DNA of 64,000 bases, taken from NCBI RefSeq assembly GCF_004339745.1, contig NZ_SMGP01000003.1:372001-436000 (forward strand), given 5' to 3'. The stretch comes from Paraburkholderia sp. BL9I2N2. GTDB lineage: Bacteria > Pseudomonadota > Gammaproteobacteria > Burkholderiales > Burkholderiaceae. Made by a program: the position numbers and the translations under genes. Within the stretch, counting starts at the first letter, position 1. Every line of letters starts with the position of its first letter. Of the stretch, positions 51,379 through 60,422 are shown piece by piece. The notes under the pieces were generated by a model, which had not been told where the DNA came from, searched no databases, and was given only the letters and a program-made list of their open reading frames with translations.

Positions 51379-52224
51379 ATGAAAAATGTGAGTTTGTCCG
51401 CCAGCCGGCAGCGAAACAGCGTGGCGGGTGCCGCGGCAGCCCGTCCGGCCGCCGGCCTGCCGCGGCTGCGTGCTGCATCAAGTGATTTGCCAGATATGTC
51501 GCTTCCCGGCGCAATCGCAGGCGTCTCCCTGGAATCCCATGAGCCGATCGGCAAGCAGATTTTCCGCTCGCTACGTCAGGCTATTTTTACCGGCTTGCTT
51601 GCACCCGGCACACCACTTTCGGAGAAGGAGGTGTCGCAAATGTTTCAGGTATCCCGGCAACCAGTCCGTGAAGCGTTTATCAAGCTGGTGGAGGCAGGTG
51701 TGCTTCAGGTGCTGCCGCAGCGCGGCACGTTTGTTAAGCGGATATCGCCGCGCAAAGTGCGCGAGGGTCGATTTATTCGTGAAGCGATCGAAGCGGCGGT
51801 CGTGCGCAAATCGGCGGTCGCGATCACCGATGCACAGCTAGCGGACCTCGCTGCAAATCTGCGTGAGCAAAAAGCTGCCTCGAAGGCCAACGATACTGCC
51901 GCATTCCTCGCGTGCGATGAACAGTTCCATTTCCTGATCGCGCAGTCAATCGATTGTGTGGCGGCGTGGGACACCATTCAGGACATAAAGGCACAAATGG
52001 ACCGTGTGCGTTACCTAAGCCTGCACGAGGTCTCGCCGCTCGACTTGCTGATCAAGCAGCATGCGCACATCGTGAATGCGTTAAAGGCGCACGACCCCGA
52101 CGCTGCTGAAGAGGCGATGCGGACCCATCTGCGTGAGATCCTGGTGTCTCTCGGGCCAGTCGCTGAGCTAAATCCTGACTGGTTCGAACCGGAGGAGACG
52201 CAACTCGTCGCGCTGGTGCCCTGA
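51379..52224 (+). CDS. GntR-family regulator, FadR/FCD type
   Basis: Regulator of 281 residues. Winged helix about residues 54-118 (GKQIFRSLRQAIFTGLLAPG, SEKEVSQMFQVSRQPVREAF, GVLQVLPQRGTFVKRI). FCD effector domain from about 125 to 265, with metal-ligand type residues (DEQFHFLIAQ; His in KQHAHIVNALKAHD and EEAMRTHLREI). The 40 residues before the first domain look disordered, so ATG 51496 is an alternative start. Similar proteins (UxuR/ExuR/GudR type) sense sugar acids. Likely represses the cluster through the three shared sites. Confidence 0.88.
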   Translation: MKNVSLSASRQRNSVAGAAAARPAAGLPRLRAASSDLPDMSLPGAIAGVSLESHEPIGKQIFRSLRQAIFTGLLAPGTPLSEKEVSQMFQVSRQPVREAFIKLVEAGVLQVLPQRGTFVKRISPRKVREGRFIREAIEAAVVRKSAVAITDAQLADLAANLREQKAASKANDTAAFLACDEQFHFLIAQSIDCVAAWDTIQDIKAQMDRVRYLSLHEVSPLDLLIKQHAHIVNALKAHDPDAAEEAMRTHLREILVSLGPVAELNPDWFEPEETQLVALVP

Positions 52225-52543
52225 AGTGTCACCTTAGGGCTAAATTTTCATCGTCAGATCGATCGTAGGTCTCGTGGAGAATCGAACGAAGTGCTCGGGT
52301 GTCCCAGCACCACTGCGCCGGAGTACCCTTCGGTCGAGATCAGTCGCTTGTCTACTCGTAACCGGACGGTTGCGAGCCAAGGCTGAATGTCGCAGTCGAG
52401 TCGAAGAGAGATTTTCGGGGAGCGACGCCGGCTCGGGTGCGCGCCTCGCGTGAGCATTCGCGGCGCGCTTTCCTGACCTAGCTGCTAATAGCGGGGCGGG
52501 AACAATGCTTGCGTGTCGCAAGGCAGGTCAAAAGGAGCCTGAC
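52225..52543. other. Intergenic region after the GntR gene
   Basis: No recognisable gene or strong terminator in 319 bp. It ends with the AAAGGAG ribosome site of the YjzC-like remnant. Confidence 0.35.
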
Positions 52544-52753
52544 ATGGCCGAACAGCACAAACCCGGCGAGAAGGTTCAGACGTCTGGGATCTATAAGGGT
52601 GAATGAAGGTGACGGCGGCTCCGGCTTCGAAGTGACGTGTGTCGAAGGCGAGCATTTTCCCCAACGCGCAGCGGCAAGGGTGTGCGCTACGAGTTGGTTC
52701 ACGGCGCGACGCACTCGCACAAGCGCAGCGAGCTTGGCAGCGGGGACAAGTAG
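52544..52753 (+). pseudogene. YjzC-like small protein, two frameshifts
   Basis: ATG 52544 after AAAGGAG begins MAEQHKPGEKVQTSGIYK, the start of a family of about 65-residue proteins. The frame then meets a stop. A second frame continues GGSGFEVTCVEGEHFP, and a third ends TRSGKGVRYELVHGATHSHK with TAG at 52751. Two small indels within 210 bp explain all three. Function of the family is unknown; the His/Cys content in relatives suggests metal binding. Confidence 0.55.
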
Positions 52754-52874
52754 GTATTAGCCGGCAGCAAGACGGCATCGTCACTCGAAGGACGAAACGA
52801 CTCGACCACGAGACGCCGGGCGCGGCGGCATGCCACTGGGCGGGCTGCCACCATCGTAGGGAAGGACACGTACT

Positions 52875-53198
52875 ATGAGAAGGGCGCCTGGAATACGGTC
52901 AATACTTTCAGCTCTGGTGCTTTTGCTCGCCGGTTGTGCCGTCGGCGGCAGGCCGTATGCCGGGCCGCACCTCAGTCCAACAGAGTGCCGCGACCTAGCC
53001 GCGCTCAGGACCAACGCGCCCCCTACGATGGCGCAACACCATAGCGAACTGGCTGCCCTGAGGAAAGCGGGCTACAACCCTTCACCGTGGTATGACGATC
53101 CATACTACCCGGATGACCTACAAGCGGCACAGCGCCTGGTCGACTACTGGTTCCAAACGGAGTGCCAGCAGCCTAACCCGGTTGAGAAGTCAAGGTGA
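52875..53198 (+). CDS. Lipoprotein, DUF4148-like
   Basis: Protein of 107 residues. Lipoprotein signal with lipobox LLAGC (Cys21) after a hydrophobic stretch, so anchored in a membrane facing the periplasm. The mature part contains SELAALRKAGYNPSPWYDDP, then YYPDDLQAAQRLV, the pattern of DUF4148 proteins common in Burkholderiales. It carries Cys38 and Cys97, which could form a disulfide. Function unknown. ATG 52875 with GGAAGGA about 9 bp upstream. Confidence 0.72.
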   Translation: MRRAPGIRSILSALVLLLAGCAVGGRPYAGPHLSPTECRDLAALRTNAPPTMAQHHSELAALRKAGYNPSPWYDDPYYPDDLQAAQRLVDYWFQTECQQPNPVEKSR

Positions 53199-53869
53199 AT
53201 GCCAACCCCTGCAGGCTTAGCGGCGCGTACTACCTGCACGTCGCATCGCGATCGTGATCCCTTGGCGCGTGCTGTGGAAATCATCCAAGGGTTCCGCGCT
53301 CAACGAGTCCATCCGGTGCGGCACAGTTTTGATTGGCCAGTTGCGCTGGCTGCAAGGCTTGAGGACTGAAGCCTGCCTATCCAGACGTAGAAGCGCATGA
53401 TACATGCGGAACACTGCAGCGACCGTTCGTAGAATGGTTTCGTTTGGGCCGTCCGTCTATCTTGATCCCATGGTAGCGCGCGGCTCGATTCCGGGCCAAG
53501 CAACCACCGTGTCTCCTCGCTCGTGCGTCACCTGTCGCGAGCTTCGCCCGTCCAGCCTCGGCTGCCGCGGGGGATTTCACGTACGGTACGCCCAGCCAGC
53601 GTAGCCCGCCCGTATGGGGGTGAAGCTGCTTGAGCATGTCTGGAATGCAGTACCCGGAGAAATTGACGTTGCGGTACCGGGGCATGCCCTCTCTCTGCTG
53701 CGAGAGGAAGGGAGCCGAAGCGGCGGTGACTTGCCGACACTGGCAAGGTGACGTAGTCCGTGGGAAACGGGGCTTGTGGCGAAGCGGGCACGCCAAGATG
53801 AGCCTCCAGGCTGAGCGTGGGACGGTTGAGGAACACGAACCTGTTAAACCGCATCTGAGGATTGAAGTG
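53199..53869. other. Intergenic region, nothing recognised
   Basis: About 670 bp between the lipoprotein gene and a response-regulator remnant. Long frames exist on both strands but show only Arg/Ser/Pro-rich shadow sequence. Confidence 0.35.
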
Positions 53870-54200
53870 TCACCCCTGAAGGTACTGCTGCATCACGGGC
53901 GAATGGGTCGCAGTGGATATGGCTGGAGCGATCAGGGGCGTTGGTATAGGTCGGATCAAAGTTGCTTTGGTGCAGAGTCTGCGCCGGATTTCTCTCGCCA
54001 CCGCCCAACCGGCCATACTTGGCATCTGGATGTCGGGAGTCACGACGTCAGTGCGAGACGCAGTACGCGGCGAGCGCGTCGACGCCGTCCGCTGCCGGCT
54101 GGATGGCGTATCCGTACGCCTCGAAGAACAGCGCGTAGGCTTCGACCAGATTCGGATCGTCGTCTCGATGAGTAAGCGCTCCGCTTTCCCAGTGGACATT
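53870..54200 (-). pseudogene. Response regulator receiver domain, frameshifted remnant
   Basis: On the minus strand one frame gives DDDPNLVEAYALFFEAYGYA and IQPAADGVDALAAY, the acidic pocket and first half of a receiver domain. A neighbouring frame continues RTDVVTPDIQMPSMAGWAVA and REIRR, with the phosphorylatable Asp in PDIQMP. No proper C-terminal helices follow; TAG-free junk runs to 53870. It is a broken CheY-like protein. Confidence 0.6.
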
Positions 54201-54558
54201 GGTTCCTATAGGTTGCTCCCTATGTCGCGAAATTAGGGACCCGATAGACTCGAAGCAGATACTTTCAGCACATATAAATTCAGCAAATACTCCATACAAA
54301 CTTCTCGGTTTAGTGGGTTACTGACAGGCTTCAGTACCGGTCCTTTCAGAAGGGGGCGAAGAAATTCCCCGGGAAAACCCTATTAGGATCCCTACGTGTC
54401 GCCATGAAAAAATAAACGGCAGACAGTCCGAGTCAAATATGAGGCGCATAGGTGTCAGTATTTTGATACACAATTTTGTTTCGCTTCGTTAATCCAAGGA
54501 TATCGAGTTACCCTCCCGTTCGTAACAACAAAGCGAATCATTCTGCGCGGAGAAACGG
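54201..54558. other. Promoter region of porin 2
   Basis: A 358-bp non-coding stretch, A+T-rich near 54410-54500 (for example TTTTGATACACAATTTTGTT). It probably carries the porin promoter; GGAGAAACGG at 54550-54559 is the ribosome site. Confidence 0.4.
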
Positions 54559-55749
54559 ATGAAACGAATTGCATTGTCGACCCTCTCGCTGGCATTGCTT
54601 GGCGCTGCAGGCGCAGCTCATGCACAAAGCAGCGTGACTCTCTATGGCTTGATCGACGAATCGATCCAGTACATTCACAACGCCAACACGGCCAACGACA
54701 ACCTGTGGCAGCTGGCAGCCGGCAACCTGCAGGGTAGCCGCTGGGGCATGAAGGGTACGGAAGACCTGGGCGGTGGCCTGAAGGCGATCTTCCAGCTGGA
54801 AAGCGGCTTCGATCCGAATAACGGCAAAAGCCTCCAAAGCAGTCGCCTGTTCGGTCGTCAGGCGTATGTCGGTCTGGCGCACGACGCCTACGGTACGTTC
54901 ACGATGGGTCGCCAATACGACCCGCTCGTCGATATGGTCCAGCCGCTGACGGCTGACAACTACTTCGGCAGCACGTTCGCGACGCCGGGCGACGTTGACA
55001 ACAACGACAACAGCTCGCGTACGAACAACGCCATCAAGTACGTCTCGCCGGTGTGGAGCGGCTTCCAGTTCGAAGGCATGTACGCTCTCGGCGGCGTCGC
55101 TGGCGCAACGGGTTCAGGCCAATCGTGGGCAGGCGCAGCAACGTGGAGCGGCGGTCCGTTCAGCGTTGCTGCTGGTTACTTCCGCATGGAAAACGGCAAC
55201 ACGCTGGCAAGCCGCGGTTTCACTCCGGCAACGCCGGCTGGCGTCTGGGGTTCGGGCGCGACGTCGGACGGTACGTTTGACGGCTCGAACATCAACGGCG
55301 CGTACCAGTCTGCCAAGCAGATCGACATCACGTCGGCAGCTGGCCAATTTGTCACGGGCCCGTTCACGTTCAACGTGCGTTACAGCTTCGCGCAGTACAA
55401 GCCGGACGCATTCTCGGGCTTCGCGTCGCAGCAGAAGTACCAGGTTGCTGGCGCTTACGCAGGCTGGCAGGTCACGCCGGCAATGCTGCTCGGTCTGGGC
55501 TACACCTACACGCACGGCTCTGGCGATGCGTCGGCAAGCTACAACCAGGTTTCGCTAGGCGGCGACTACAGTCTGTCGAAGCGTACCGACCTGTACCTGA
55601 TCGGTGCTTACCAGAAAGCAACCGGCCATCAGCGTGATCAAAGCACGGGCGCCATCGTCGACGCAGGCGCATCGGTTGGCTCGTATGGCTTCGGAGCAGG
55701 TTCGTCCAGTCAGGAAATCGTCAGCCTGGGTATCCGTCACAAGTTCTAA
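54559..55749 (+). CDS. Gram-negative porin (OmpC-like), porin 2
   Basis: Outer-membrane porin of 396 residues. Signal peptide 1-22 (ALSTLSLALLGAAGAAHA), then QSSVTLYGLIDESIQY. It has GGGLKAIFQLESGFDPNNGK and LFGRQAYVGLAHDAYGTFTM, typical strands of the Burkholderia general porins, and ends SLGIRHKF with a terminal Phe. Codon use is strongly biased to C/G-ending codons, as in highly expressed genes. A strong terminator follows at 55792. Single gene. Confidence 0.93.
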   Translation: MKRIALSTLSLALLGAAGAAHAQSSVTLYGLIDESIQYIHNANTANDNLWQLAAGNLQGSRWGMKGTEDLGGGLKAIFQLESGFDPNNGKSLQSSRLFGRQAYVGLAHDAYGTFTMGRQYDPLVDMVQPLTADNYFGSTFATPGDVDNNDNSSRTNNAIKYVSPVWSGFQFEGMYALGGVAGATGSGQSWAGAATWSGGPFSVAAGYFRMENGNTLASRGFTPATPAGVWGSGATSDGTFDGSNINGAYQSAKQIDITSAAGQFVTGPFTFNVRYSFAQYKPDAFSGFASQQKYQVAGAYAGWQVTPAMLLGLGYTYTHGSGDASASYNQVSLGGDYSLSKRTDLYLIGAYQKATGHQRDQSTGAIVDAGASVGSYGFGAGSSSQEIVSLGIRHKF

Positions 55750-55791
55750 TAGAACGCATGACATACGGCTCGAGACGTCGGGCCGCTTCTT

Positions 55792-55832
55792 AAGCCAACC
55801 ACGGGTGCAAGCCCAAGGGTTGGCTTTTTTGT
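55792..55832 (+). terminator. Rho-independent terminator after porin 2
   Basis: AAGCCAACC at 55792-55800 pairs with GGTTGGCTT at 55818-55826, a 9-bp stem with a 17-base loop, followed by a T run (TTTTTTGTTTTG). This is a classical terminator. Confidence 0.85.
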
Positions 55833-55979
55833 TTTGTCATGTTCCTTGCACCCGCAAGAGGGCGCGTCTCCGTGAGCGATAACCGCTCACTCAAAGAACT
55901 CAAAGTGAGACCGGTATTGGCTCTCCAGTCTAGCCCTCTAATCGAAAAGTCGCGTTTATTTCGAAGTATCGTCAGTACC

Positions 55980-56954
55980 TCAGTTTTGTATGTTGTTTGC
56001 GGACATACCGTTGCCAGCCGACGCCGCCGCAAGAGGCGCGAACGCGGCCTCATCACTAGCAAGACGTTGGGGCAACACTTCCTGCAGATACTCGACCCAT
56101 GTCCTTATTTTTTTATCGAGAGGCAGGGGAGATGAGTAAACCACGTGGACATTACGCGTGTTCACCCTGTACTCAGGCAGGACGCGCACCACTGACTCAG
56201 CACGCAGTTCTTGCATTCCAACCCGAAGGGGCAATGGGCCTACGCCCAGACCAGCCAGAATGGAATCTTTGAGTACGTCGCATAGGTCGCTCAGAAGAAC
56301 TGTGTGGCCGACCGAACATGCCTCATGACCCAATGGCCCCTCAAATTGCCATTCCCCAGATGACACATCGCCAGCGAGATCAATGCACCGATGTTGCTTT
56401 AGGTCATAAGGTGTCTTTGGTACTCCGTAACGCGCCAGGTAGACAGGTGAAGCACAGAGGATCGAAGACATCGCACCAAGACACTCAGAGCTTATGCCGG
56501 GTACGGGCGGTTCTGATGAGCAAAGAAGTACGACGTCGTGATGGCCAAGCATCGCTTCCTGTATCTGCTGCACCAGTGTAACGCTCACCGAAACCTGCGG
56601 AAATCGCTCCAGGTAGCCTGATATCAGACCCGGTAGGTGGTGCCGGTCAAAGCTCGCGGAGACGCCGATCCGAAGTGTCCCAGAGGGCTCGGCGCTCACT
56701 CCCAACGCCTCAGCCTCCGCCTGTTCCAAATGTTTGAGAATCACTTCGCAGTGGGAAAGATATCGCTCCCCTGCCTCCGTCAATGCGACGTGCCGAGTCG
56801 TCCTATGCAACAGACGTATGTTCAAGTGCGTCTCAAGGTCTGCTATTGCGCGTGATACCTGAGATGTAACGAGGTTGAGTTCTTGTGCTGCCGTGGTAAA
56901 GCTGGCAACTGATGCTACGTGAGAAAAGGCACGGATGGCCTGTAACATATCCAT
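55980..56954 (-). CDS. LysR-family transcriptional regulator
   Basis: Regulator of 324 residues. Winged helix 1-60 (IRAFSHVASVASFTTAAQEL, then VTSQVSRAIADLETHLNIRL), followed by GTLRIGVSASFDRHHLPGLI and the rest of the effector domain. The RLLHRTTRHVALTEAG wing is of the type found in the large AaeR/PA-like LysR subgroup. The frame is open further upstream, but ATG 56954 (MDMLQAIRAF) is the family start. It lies between two porin genes, convergent with porin 2. No obvious divergent target gene, as the region upstream holds nothing recognised. Confidence 0.9.
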   Translation of the reverse strand: MDMLQAIRAFSHVASVASFTTAAQELNLVTSQVSRAIADLETHLNIRLLHRTTRHVALTEAGERYLSHCEVILKHLEQAEAEALGVSAEPSGTLRIGVSASFDRHHLPGLISGYLERFPQVSVSVTLVQQIQEAMLGHHDVVLLCSSEPPVPGISSECLGAMSSILCASPVYLARYGVPKTPYDLKQHRCIDLAGDVSSGEWQFEGPLGHEACSVGHTVLLSDLCDVLKDSILAGLGVGPLPLRVGMQELRAESVVRVLPEYRVNTRNVHVVYSSPLPLDKKIRTWVEYLQEVLPQRLASDEAAFAPLAAASAGNGMSANNIQN

Positions 56955-57464
56955 GGATCGATTTCGCTCCGTTCGGGCGTTAAACAATCGGTCAATGCCT
57001 GGAAACTGACCAGTACCACGGGGCGATTTTTTGCCGACCGGGACTGCGATGAATACACCTCCGTGCCGGAGGGGTCCGCACCCTTGTGCGAGCGGCTTTC
57101 TTTGGGGAATGTCGCCATAGTGTACTTCAGCAGAAAGGGACGGAGTTTGCGAAGCGACAGCGAGGTTGAAATGCACGCGGCCGACGAGATTCCAGGCCGG
57201 TTGGCGCAACTTGAGGAAATCCTGAAGCGAGAATTTTGATGGCTGGCCGCTGCGTTGCGCACGTCTTATGAACTGTCTTTTCATCTGATGTAGGACAACG
57301 TGACTGCTACGTATTCACTCACGGAAGTTCACCGTCGGCTGACAACGTTTAGCCTTCACGGCGGGCCGTGCTTGACGTGTCCCGCCGCGTGTCACAAATG
57401 CAGTGCATACACGATGTCGGCCCACCCCGCGAATTCGCACGTCGCGCTTGTGCATGCGCTTGCT
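56955..57464. other. Intergenic region upstream of the LysR gene
   Basis: About 510 bp between the LysR start and the end of porin 3. A short plus-strand frame at 57300-57518 has a Cys cluster (CLTCPAACHKC) but no ribosome site and overlaps the porin. I do not support it as a gene. Confidence 0.3.
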
Positions 57465-58601
57465 CTAGAAGCGATGACGCAGGCCCGCCGTCACTTCGAC
57501 CTGGTTGGTGGTCGATGAAGGCGCGCTCAGTCCATTGATGAACGCCACCCCGAGTGCGGTGTTCTGGCTCGTGCTGACTGACTGGTAGACACCCTGCAGA
57601 TACACGTCCGTGCGTTTGGAGAGCTTGTAACCCGTCTGCAGGCCAACCTGGTTCCAGTGCGGAGCACCGCTTCCGGCGTTACCGCCCGCGCGTGAGTATG
57701 TATACGCTCCGGACACGTTCATCGCTGGCGTCAGGTTATAGCGGATATTGCCCTCGAAGTTCTGGATATGGGTGCTCAAGCCAGTCTGGAATATCTCAGT
57801 CAGGTTGGTCTGTGTGTATACGAAACCAACGACTGCCGGTCCAAACGCGTAGTTCACCCCCGCTCCCCACGTCTGCTGGCGCGCGGCAGTGAGCGCCTGG
57901 CCATCCGTCACGGCGCCGTTGGCATTGAAGTTGGCCGCCGCCTGCGAGCTCGCGCCGTTATTCAGGTGAAGGTACCCGGCACCGAAGTTCAAGGGGCCCC
58001 AACTGTACGACGCGCCCACGCTGTATGCACGGTTGTTCGCAAAAGCGCCTGCTGCGTTGGAAAAGCCGTACAGCCCACCAAATTGGAAACCCGCATAGTT
58101 CGCACTCTGGTACTTGACCGAATTGTTGATCGAGAAGGAATTGTTGTTCAGATTATCGTTGTTGAACGGGTGGGCGAAGTGCGTTCCGCCATACTCCGTG
58201 CCAGTCAGCGCCAACGGCCCCACATAATCGATCATGCTGTCGTACTGGCGACCTAATGTGACAGCACCAAAGTCGACGCTCGACAGGCCGACAAAGGCCT
58301 GACGCCCAAACACCCGACCGCTTTGTGAAAAGGTCCCGTTGTTCACGTTAAAGCCGCTTTCCAACGTAAAGATTGCCTTCAGACCGCCCCCTAGATCCTC
58401 CGCTCCGCGCAGGCCCCAGCGGCTGCCCTCCACCGAGCCGCTCGTCATCTGCACGTTGCTGCGGCCGCCTTGGCTTGTGAGTTGGCTGTTCGTGTAGGTG
58501 ATGCCGGCATCGATCAGGCCGTATAGCGTGACGCTGCTTTGGGCCTGTGCGGCACTCGCAAGCACGCCCAGAAGGGCTGCCGCCATAAGGTTTCTTTTCA
58601 T
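57465..58601 (-). CDS. Gram-negative porin (OmpC-like), porin 3
   Basis: Outer-membrane porin of 378 residues. Signal peptide 1-20 (MKRNLMAAALLGVLASAAQA), then QSSVTLYGLIDAGITYTNSQ. Family strands include GGGLKAIFTLESGFNVNNGT, VFGRQAFVGLSSVDFGAVTL and the C-terminal EVTAGLRHRF. ATG 58601 with GGAG upstream (CTGGAGTGATGCA). It closely resembles porin 2 in layout. Loops differ, so solute preference may differ. Confidence 0.92.
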   Translation of the reverse strand: MKRNLMAAALLGVLASAAQAQSSVTLYGLIDAGITYTNSQLTSQGGRSNVQMTSGSVEGSRWGLRGAEDLGGGLKAIFTLESGFNVNNGTFSQSGRVFGRQAFVGLSSVDFGAVTLGRQYDSMIDYVGPLALTGTEYGGTHFAHPFNNDNLNNNSFSINNSVKYQSANYAGFQFGGLYGFSNAAGAFANNRAYSVGASYSWGPLNFGAGYLHLNNGASSQAAANFNANGAVTDGQALTAARQQTWGAGVNYAFGPAVVGFVYTQTNLTEIFQTGLSTHIQNFEGNIRYNLTPAMNVSGAYTYSRAGGNAGSGAPHWNQVGLQTGYKLSKRTDVYLQGVYQSVSTSQNTALGVAFINGLSAPSSTTNQVEVTAGLRHRF

Positions 58602-58977
58602 TGCATCACTCCAGAAAATTACCGGTGAAATAGCTTCACAAAATGGAGAACGCAGATCTCGAAGCACAAAAATCGCGAAAACCTCGGGCTGTCAATCTCA
58701 CCGCATCTCTGGGCCGTGACAGCATAAACTCAGCAATCCTTTACATATATAGAGTTTTCTTTTTGGCAAATTTATTATTCACCGTTGTCCATCCGATTGA
58801 TAGCGGGATGGATTGCATGTTGTAGTGAGCCGACAGATCAGGTTTTCACGAGCCTAAAGAAGTCATGCAGACCCAGCCCCATAATGGTGCGCACGAAGAC
58901 GCATCGTCGGCAACTTTCAGCAAGCGGCCCGTTGAAAAGCGGAGTGGAGCCGGGATCAAACTAAGCTGTTCAAACAG
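58602..58977. other. Promoter region of porin 3
   Basis: A non-coding stretch with an A+T-rich segment at 58735-58785 (TTTACATATATAGAGTTTTC) that could hold the porin promoter on the minus strand. No gene recognised. Confidence 0.4.
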
Positions 58978-59205
58978 TGCTGTGATGAGCAGGCAAGGCC
59001 GTTACTCGACGACCTTGGGAGATGGCTGCGGGGTCACCTATTGATCCTCCCGCTGCAGTCAGAAACAGCGAAGGCAATTAATTACTTCCTGCGCCGGTGG
59101 CAGACACTCATCTATTACTGCGACGACGGCGTGGTACAGATCGACGATAACATCGTGGAAGACGCACTACGAACCGTCAGCCAGGGAGGAATCCACGGTC
59201 GTAAT
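58978..59205 (+). pseudogene. IS66-family transposase (TnpC) fragment
   Basis: The frame encodes DEQARPLLDDLGRWLRGHLL, then SETAKAINYFLRRWQTLIYY, CDDGVVQIDDNIVEDALRTV. This is the conserved C-terminal part of the IS66 transposase, where a (E/D)-I-D-N-x-x-x-E-x-A-L-R motif carries the last catalytic Glu. The residues that follow do not match, and TnpA, TnpB, the N-terminal domain and terminal repeats are absent. Confidence 0.68.
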
Positions 59206-59418
59206 GCACCGCTTACTGCAATTGCGTTTGAGGTCACTATTAAGCACGCCAGTATCATCAAAGTTCTCGTGGCTGCTGTTCGCTACCGTACAGATACCAT
59301 AGGGGCTGAACACGAACTGCGGTTTTTCTCGAGGGGCTATTCACCTGCTGCTGAGCCACTTACTATGGATGAACAGTGCCATTAGTTAGCCGAACCAACA
59401 ACGACGACGGAGGTAGCG

Positions 59419-60003
59419 ATGAACAGGAGAGTGTTTGTACGGACAGGCGCAGCACTAGTTGGCGCGGGTCTTGCGCTCACGGTGCCTCTAGGGGCGGTAA
59501 CGGACGCCATTGCTAACGAGTCCAACGATTCGAAGCGGCGGGCGATCGATGCAAAGGTCCATGGAACCTTGTCGAAGCTGTACGCGAACGTCAAGGGGTC
59601 CAGGGAATTGGTCGACAAGGCGAACGGTGTGCTCGTGTTCCCATCGGTGATCAAGGTCGGCTTCGTCGCCGGTGGCGAATACGGCGAAGGCGCATTGCGC
59701 GTAGGTGGGAAGTCCGTTGGCTACTACAACACGGTATCGGGGTCATTTGGCCTGCAGGCGGGTGCTCAATCGAAGGCCATCATCTTCCTGTTCATGACCC
59801 ATGATGCGCTCAACAGCTTTCGCCATTCCAAAGGCTGGTCGGTCGGTGGAGAAGGGTCGGTCGCGGTGTTGAAGGTCGGTGCGAACGGTTCGATCGATAC
59901 GACAACGGCAACTTCACCAGTCAATGCGATCGTGCTGACCAATGCCGGTCTGATGGGAGATGTGTCGCTCTCGGGAACCAAGGTCTCGCGACTCAAAATT
60001 TGA
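59419..60003 (+). CDS. SYLF-domain (YSC84-like) lipid-binding protein
   Basis: Exported protein of 194 residues. Signal peptide 1-33 with an Arg-Arg start (MNRRVFVRTGAALVGAGLAL). The SYLF/Ysc84 domain shows ELVDKANGVLVFPSVIKVGF, VAGGEYGEGALRVGG, GYYNTVSGSFGLQAGAQSKA and the C-terminal NAGLMGDVSLSGTKVSRL. In bacteria these are periplasmic or outer-membrane proteins of unclear role; in eukaryotes the domain binds phosphoinositides. ATG 59419 with GGAGG upstream. Single gene, just after the IS66 remnant. Confidence 0.87.
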   Translation: MNRRVFVRTGAALVGAGLALTVPLGAVTDAIANESNDSKRRAIDAKVHGTLSKLYANVKGSRELVDKANGVLVFPSVIKVGFVAGGEYGEGALRVGGKSVGYYNTVSGSFGLQAGAQSKAIIFLFMTHDALNSFRHSKGWSVGGEGSVAVLKVGANGSIDTTTATSPVNAIVLTNAGLMGDVSLSGTKVSRLKI

Positions 60004-60073
60004 GTGCGGCGATGGCCGCGTTCGTTTCGCGTAGCGTAACGGCTTTGCTTGGAACTCAAGCAAGCACGCTTTC

Positions 60074-60322
60074 GTGATCGCGCACGTTATTGAAGATGCA
60101 GGCGAGGCGCATGCCGTCGCCGCGCAGTTTGAAGGCCGCGTGCTTTTTCAAGACGGACCGGTGGGTAAGGATGCGGAGAGAAACGTGAAGGTCTATGCCG
60201 CGATTCGGAAGCCTTTTATTACGCTGGCCCTTATGGGCATGGGGTTTGTGCGTGACGGATCGCAGATGCCTGAACTCTCTCGTGTTGCAGTCGTGAGTAT
60301 CAGTCCCAACGCAATGACATGA
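60074..60322 (+). CDS. Possible small uncharacterised protein (82 aa)
   Basis: A GTG-started frame (MIAHVIEDAGEAHAVAAQFE) runs to TGA. Composition is protein-like, with segments RVLFQDGPVGKDAERNVKVY and ITLALMGMGFVRDGSQ, but there is no clear ribosome site and I do not recognise a family. It may be a decayed gene, as a likely dehydrogenase tail follows. Confidence 0.3.
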   Translation: MIAHVIEDAGEAHAVAAQFEGRVLFQDGPVGKDAERNVKVYAAIRKPFITLALMGMGFVRDGSQMPELSRVAVVSISPNAMT

Positions 60323-60324
60323 GC

Positions 60325-60399
60325 GCATTCCTGCTCGGACCGGATGGTGGGTCGATTGCCGGGCAACATATCGTAGTGGGCGGCGGTGGGTCGTTCTGA
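60325..60399 (+). pseudogene. Possible SDR-family C-terminal remnant
   Basis: Encodes AFLLGPDGGSIAGQHIVVGG and GGSF to TGA 60397. The FL-x-G-x-(D/A)-x-x-x-I-x-G-Q-x-x-x-V-x-G-G pattern is the end of short-chain dehydrogenases. Nothing before it in frame supports an intact gene. Assignment rests on about 25 residues. Confidence 0.35.
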
Positions 60400-60422
60400 A
60401 GACCCGCGTGGACAGATGCGCG

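Noticed and set aside
55114..55515. Minus-strand frames inside porin 2
   Set aside because: They result from biased codon use of a highly expressed porin and have no ribosome site.
57300..57518. Cys-rich 72-residue frame before porin 3
   Set aside because: No ribosome site, GTG start and overlap with the end of the porin gene. The Cys cluster is suggestive but not enough.
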